A stretch of 17,703 nucleotides of DNA, from positions 1-17,703 of the forward strand of contig CBFCZU010000072.1 of the NCBI GenBank assembly GCA_965602635.1, read 5' to 3'. Origin of the DNA: CBFCZU01 sp965602635. Its GTDB lineage: Bacteria > Planctomycetota > Phycisphaerae > SM23-33. This document shows, one piece after another, positions 14,376 through 17,703 of the stretch. The notes under the pieces were generated by a model. The model ran no database searches. It was given only the letters and a program-made list of their open reading frames with translations, and was not told the origin of the DNA. A program made the position numbers and the translations under genes. The number at the start of each line of letters is the position of its first letter. The stretch's first letter is position 1.

Positions 14376-16014
14376 CCAACCAAAGCGGACCAAGCTGATC
14401 GTCATCGGCGCGGTGCTGCTCGTCGTCGCCGCCGTCGTTGTCGTCGTGCTGGCCGGCGGCGGAGGCGGTGAGGGCGAGGAGCTGCCTTCAGCCAGGGTGG
14501 CCCGCGGGACCATGCTCGTCTCCATCACCGAGTCCGGCGAAGTCAAGGCCGGAAAACGCAAGGTCATCTCCAACGACCTCAACTGGAGCGTGGACATCGT
14601 GGAGCTCGCCCCGCAGGGCGCGCTCGTCCAGAAGGGCGACACCATCATCCGCCTCGAGTGCGAGGACCTGATGGTGGCAATCACCGACCAGGAGCTGCTC
14701 CTCCAGTCGGCCGAGGATGCGAACCTGGTCGCCACCAAGCAGGTCCTGCTGACCAAGAAGGAGATGGCCGCTCAGGTCAGCAAGGCCAAGACCGCCGTCG
14801 TTGACGCGGAGAACGACCTTAAGAAGTACGTCGAGGGCGAGTGGGATCAGCAGCGCGACGAGGCAGAGGCCAACATCAAGATCACCAAGGGAGACCTGAT
14901 ACTCGCCGAGGGCAAGCTGGATTCGAAGCTCAAGATCAACAGGGACCCGGCGCTCAACGAGCCGTACAGCAAGAGCGAGATCGAGGCCGAGGAGCTGTCC
15001 GTCGAGCGGCTCAAGCTGGCCCTGAAAAAGGCAGAGACCGCAAAGGGGCTGCTGCTCAAGTACACTCATCCGCGTACGCTGCGGGACCTGAAGATTGCCA
15101 TCTCCGACGCCATACTGGACCTGGAGATTACCGAGGTGGACGCCGACACGAAGAACCGGCTGGCCGATGCGGCCAAGAAGTCCGCCGACGTTCGTCTGGC
15201 CAAGCGTAAGGCCCGCCTCAAGGAGCTCAAGGAGGACGCGGCCAAGCTGCACGTGGTGGCGGAGGAGGCCGGGCTGGTCGTCCACGAGACCCGCCGGCGG
15301 CATTGGTCTCGCCCCATCACCCTGGCGGTGGGCGAGAAGATCAACCCCCGCCAGCAGTTGATGATCATACCCGACATGACCACCCTCCAGGTGGAAACGA
15401 CTGTGTACGAGGCCGTGCGGGATCAGGTCTATGAAGGCCTGCCCGCCCTGATCCGCCTGACGCGCCAGGAGGCCAAGAACAACACGGTGCTGACGGGCAT
15501 GGTTTACAAGGTCGCCCCCCTGCCGGACAGCCAGAACCCTTGGCTTAGCCCGGGCGTGAAGGTGTTCCCGACCGTCGTCAAGTTCACCGACCTGAAGCTG
15601 ACTGAGGGCCTGACGCCGGGAATGACCGCCCAGGTCGAAATCATTCTGGCGGAACTGCCCGACGTGCTGAGCGTGCCGATCGCGGCCGTCTTCTCCGAGG
15701 CGGAAGAGACTTATTGCTACAAGACAGAGCACGGCAAGCACAGTCGCGTGCCGGTAAGAATCGGGCGGAGCAGCGAGACGCAGGTGCAGATTCTCTCGGG
15801 CCTGGCCGAGAACGACTTGGTCCTGCTCGCCCCACCGCCGGGGGCCAAGCCGACCAAGAAGGCAAAGGAGCGGCCCAAGACGCCGGCAATTGCCACCCGT
15901 CCAGCCACGACCCGCCCCGCGCCCACGGCCACGCGCCCGGCGAGCGGCTCACGGGGTGAGGGCGGCCGGCGGGGCGGCGGAAGGTCCGGACGAGGATCCA
16001 GGGGCATGAGGTAG
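14314..16014 (+). CDS. Efflux periplasmic adaptor subunit (HlyD/MacA-like)
   Basis: A 566-residue membrane fusion protein linking the ABC permease to the TolC-like channel. It has a short cytoplasmic N-terminus, one transmembrane helix at about 27-47 and a lipoyl-like half-motif 'GALVQKGDTIIRLECEDL' (102-119). A very long charged helical hairpin spans about 120-325, where the alpha-hairpin that contacts TolC sits. The second lipoyl half and beta-barrel follow ('GEKINPRQQLMIIPDMTTLQ'; 'EGLTPGMTAQVEI'). Family members are usually nearer 350-450 residues. The excess is the long hairpin plus a low-complexity tail (about 507-566) rich in Thr-Arg-Pro-Ala and then Arg-Gly. AGGGA (14302-14306) lies seven bases before the ATG, inside the TolC gene. 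The next gene begins 5 bases after the stop. Confidence 0.9.
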   Translation: MSEASQNTSIVPPHPIQQGASQPKRTKLIVIGAVLLVVAAVVVVVLAGGGGGEGEELPSARVARGTMLVSITESGEVKAGKRKVISNDLNWSVDIVELAPQGALVQKGDTIIRLECEDLMVAITDQELLLQSAEDANLVATKQVLLTKKEMAAQVSKAKTAVVDAENDLKKYVEGEWDQQRDEAEANIKITKGDLILAEGKLDSKLKINRDPALNEPYSKSEIEAEELSVERLKLALKKAETAKGLLLKYTHPRTLRDLKIAISDAILDLEITEVDADTKNRLADAAKKSADVRLAKRKARLKELKEDAAKLHVVAEEAGLVVHETRRRHWSRPITLAVGEKINPRQQLMIIPDMTTLQVETTVYEAVRDQVYEGLPALIRLTRQEAKNNTVLTGMVYKVAPLPDSQNPWLSPGVKVFPTVVKFTDLKLTEGLTPGMTAQVEIILAELPDVLSVPIAAVFSEAEETYCYKTEHGKHSRVPVRIGRSSETQVQILSGLAENDLVLLAPPPGAKPTKKAKERPKTPAIATRPATTRPAPTATRPASGSRGEGGRRGGGRSGRGSRGMR

Positions 16015-16019
16015 CGCCC

Positions 16020-16724
16020 ATGACTGAGCTCCTTCGGTTCCGCGACGTGCACAAGATCTACCCCGTCGGGCAAGAGGGGGTCCACGCGCTCGACAACATC
16101 AACTTCGCCATTGCCGAAGGCGAGTACGTCGCAATCATGGGCCCCAGCGGATCGGGCAAGAGCACGCTGCTGAACCTGCTGGGCTGCCTCGACCGCCCCA
16201 CCAGCGGGCAGTACATCCTCGGCGGCGATGACGTCGCGCAACTTTCCGACGACGAGATCAGCGCCATCCGGGGGCTGAAGATCGGCTTCGTCTTTCAGTC
16301 GTTCAACCTGATTCCGCGGCTGACGGTGCTGGCCAACATCGAGGTTCCGCTGTTCTACCAGGGGGTGCCCCGCGCCCGCCGCCACAGCATCAGCCGGACG
16401 CTGGCGGCACAGGTGGGGCTGGGCGACCGGATCTACCACAAGCCCACGGAGCTGTCGGGCGGGCAGCAGCAGCGCGTGGCCATGGCGCGGGCCCTGGTCA
16501 ATAACCCCCTGCTGCTGCTGGCGGACGAGCCCACAGGCAACCTCGACTCCCGCACCAGCGATGAGATTCTCGGCCTCTTCGACAAGCTCTGGGAGGGCGG
16601 CGCCACCATCATCATGGTGACCCACGAGGTGAACGTCGTGGCCCGCGCCCGGCGGATCATCCGCCTCAGGGACGGGCGGATCGATTCGGACGAGCCCGTC
16701 GCGCGCGCGGAGGAGACGCCATGA
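16020..16724 (+). CDS. ABC transporter ATP-binding protein (MacB/LolD-type)
   Basis: A complete 234-residue nucleotide-binding subunit that powers the permease encoded next. It has Walker A 'GPSGSGKST' (41-49), a Q-loop at Gln93 in 'FVFQSFNLIPRLTV', the signature 'LSGGQQQRVAMARAL' (145-159), Walker B 'LLLLADEPTGNLD' (164-176) with Glu170, and the H-loop His202 in 'VTHE'. The sequence between Q-loop and signature matches the MacB/LolD/FtsE group, whose members work by mechanotransmission. In MacB the ATPase is fused to the permease; here they are separate genes overlapping by four bases (ATGA). No internal damage is seen. Confidence 0.95.
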   Translation: MTELLRFRDVHKIYPVGQEGVHALDNINFAIAEGEYVAIMGPSGSGKSTLLNLLGCLDRPTSGQYILGGDDVAQLSDDEISAIRGLKIGFVFQSFNLIPRLTVLANIEVPLFYQGVPRARRHSISRTLAAQVGLGDRIYHKPTELSGGQQQRVAMARALVNNPLLLLADEPTGNLDSRTSDEILGLFDKLWEGGATIIMVTHEVNVVARARRIIRLRDGRIDSDEPVARAEETP

Positions 16725-17703
16725 AGTCGGCGTACAAGTTCGGCGACATCCTCCGCCTGGGGCTGGGAAGCCTCGCCCTGCACAAGGTCCGCTCATTCCT
16801 CACCTCCCTGGGAATCGTCATCGGCGTGATGAGCATCATCGTCATGCTGGCCATCAACGCGGGCGCCGGCGAGAAGGCCCAGCAGGAGCTGCGCCAGATG
16901 GGCAGCGACAACCTGCTGATCAAGTCGGTCAAGCCGCCGGAGGAGGACACGGGGGCTGCCCAGGAGCGCGGGGCATCGAGCTACGGGCTGACATACGTCG
17001 ACGCCCGGCGGCTGCAGGACCTGCCCGGCGTGGTGCGGTCGGTGACCGCCCACCTGACCAAGAAGGCCGCCATCCGGGGCGGCAAGACGGTTACCGTCTC
17101 GGTCTTCGGAACAGGGCCCACCTACATGTACCTGGCCAAGCTGAAGCTGGTGGCCGGGCGGTTCATCTCGGCCGCCGACCTGCTGCGACACCGGAACGTC
17201 TGCGTGATGACCCGGTCGCTGGCCCGGAAGCTGTACCTCTACGAGGACCCGATGTGGCGCAGCCTCCAGTTGGGGGGGCAGGCATTCACGATCATCGGGC
17301 TGGTGGACGAGCCCGGGCGGGCCGTCGCCACAGTCGCCGGCGATGTGGTCAGCAACCTCGTGTTCGTCCCCATGACCACCGACCAGACGCGCTTCGGCAA
17401 GTACATGGTCGAGCGCACCGGCTCAGGCCAGTACATCGAACTGGTCGAGATCAGCCAGGTCATCCTCCAGATGACCGACGAGAAGGCCGTGGTCCGCGGG
17501 GCGAAGATCGCCCGTTCGCTGCTCGGGAGGGTGCACGACAAACGCGACTACGACATCGTCGTTCCCCTGGAGCTGATCGAGCAGCTCCGCCGCCAGCAGC
17601 AGTTGTGGAACATCATGTTCTTCCTGATCGCCTCGGTATCGCTGGTCGTCGGCGGCATCGGCATCATGAACATCATGCTCGCGTCGGTCACCGAGCGGAC
17701 GCG
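16721..17703 (+). CDS. ABC transporter permease, FtsX/MacB-type (partial, runs off the window)
   Basis: The first 327 residues of a permease that continues beyond the right edge. The ATG at 16721 overlaps the ATPase stop (ATGA). The N-terminal part 'LRLGLGSLALHKVRSFLTSL' leads into TM1 at about 24-46. A periplasmic MacB core-type domain follows, at about 50-290, with 'LTYVDARRLQDLPGVVRSV' and 'VAGRFISAADL'. TM2 begins near 296 and includes 'VGGIGIMNIMLASVTERT', the hallmark FtsX-domain segment that in MacB precedes a conserved REIGIR-like stretch. The missing part should add two more transmembrane helices. With the preceding three genes it forms a complete MacAB-TolC-like exporter. The periplasmic domain is about the length usual for MacB. 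Confidence 0.93.
   Translation, partial: MKSAYKFGDILRLGLGSLALHKVRSFLTSLGIVIGVMSIIVMLAINAGAGEKAQQELRQMGSDNLLIKSVKPPEEDTGAAQERGASSYGLTYVDARRLQDLPGVVRSVTAHLTKKAAIRGGKTVTVSVFGTGPTYMYLAKLKLVAGRFISAADLLRHRNVCVMTRSLARKLYLYEDPMWRSLQLGGQAFTIIGLVDEPGRAVATVAGDVVSNLVFVPMTTDQTRFGKYMVERTGSGQYIELVEISQVILQMTDEKAVVRGAKIARSLLGRVHDKRDYDIVVPLELIEQLRRQQQLWNIMFFLIASVSLVVGGIGIMNIMLASVTERT

Overview
This is a GC-rich (roughly two-thirds G+C), gene-dense piece of bacterial chromosome with no RNA genes, CRISPR array or insertion sequence that I can see. The protein families point to a Planctomycetota bacterium, probably Phycisphaerae-like: an anti-sigma factor whose membrane segment is a type II pseudopilin N-terminus, a lipidated TolC-type protein, large PQQ-type and FG-GAP beta-propellers, and a bacterial EMC3/TMCO1 (DUF106)-type membrane protein. 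The taxonomic call is inference from family content; there is no marker gene in the window.

Left end (1-1151): a small lipoprotein gene (156-887, +) with a CBM9-like or DOMON-like beta-sandwich, then a 24-codon remnant that starts like a secreted protein (899-973), then two hairpins. Codon use here is clearly more A/T-tolerant than in the rest of the window. The second hairpin (1087-1118) is placed to terminate the minus-strand cluster.

Minus-strand cluster (11145 down to 1152): six genes read leftward. In transcription order they are a secreted FG-GAP/VCBS propeller with an ASPIC/UnbV-like end (11145-9253), a membrane-anchored PQQ-like propeller (9243-6538), a 918-residue PEP-synthase/rifampin-phosphotransferase-like enzyme (6534-3778) and an EMC3/TMCO1-like Oxa1-superfamily protein with an extra-cytoplasmic insertion (3757-2885). 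The first three are separated by 9 and 3 bases and the fourth follows after 20, so they look like one translationally coupled unit. After a 109-base gap come an ECF sigma factor (2775-2152) and its overlapping anti-sigma factor (2162-1152). The combination of two propellers, an orphan phosphotransfer enzyme and an insertase-like protein is the strongest candidate here for an undescribed functional unit.

Divergent control region (11161-11508): a plausible sigma-70-type promoter (TTGCAA-16-TACAAT) faces right; an inverted repeat and a repeated half-site lie nearer the minus-strand cluster.

Plus-strand cluster (11509 to the right edge): an alpha/beta hydrolase followed by a complete MacAB-TolC-like tripartite exporter: lipidated outer membrane factor, HlyD/MacA-type adaptor, MacB/LolD-type ATPase and a FtsX/MacB-type permease cut off by the window end. 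Overlaps of 62 and 4 bases and gaps of 8 and 5 bases indicate one operon. The hydrolase may modify or detoxify what the pump exports.
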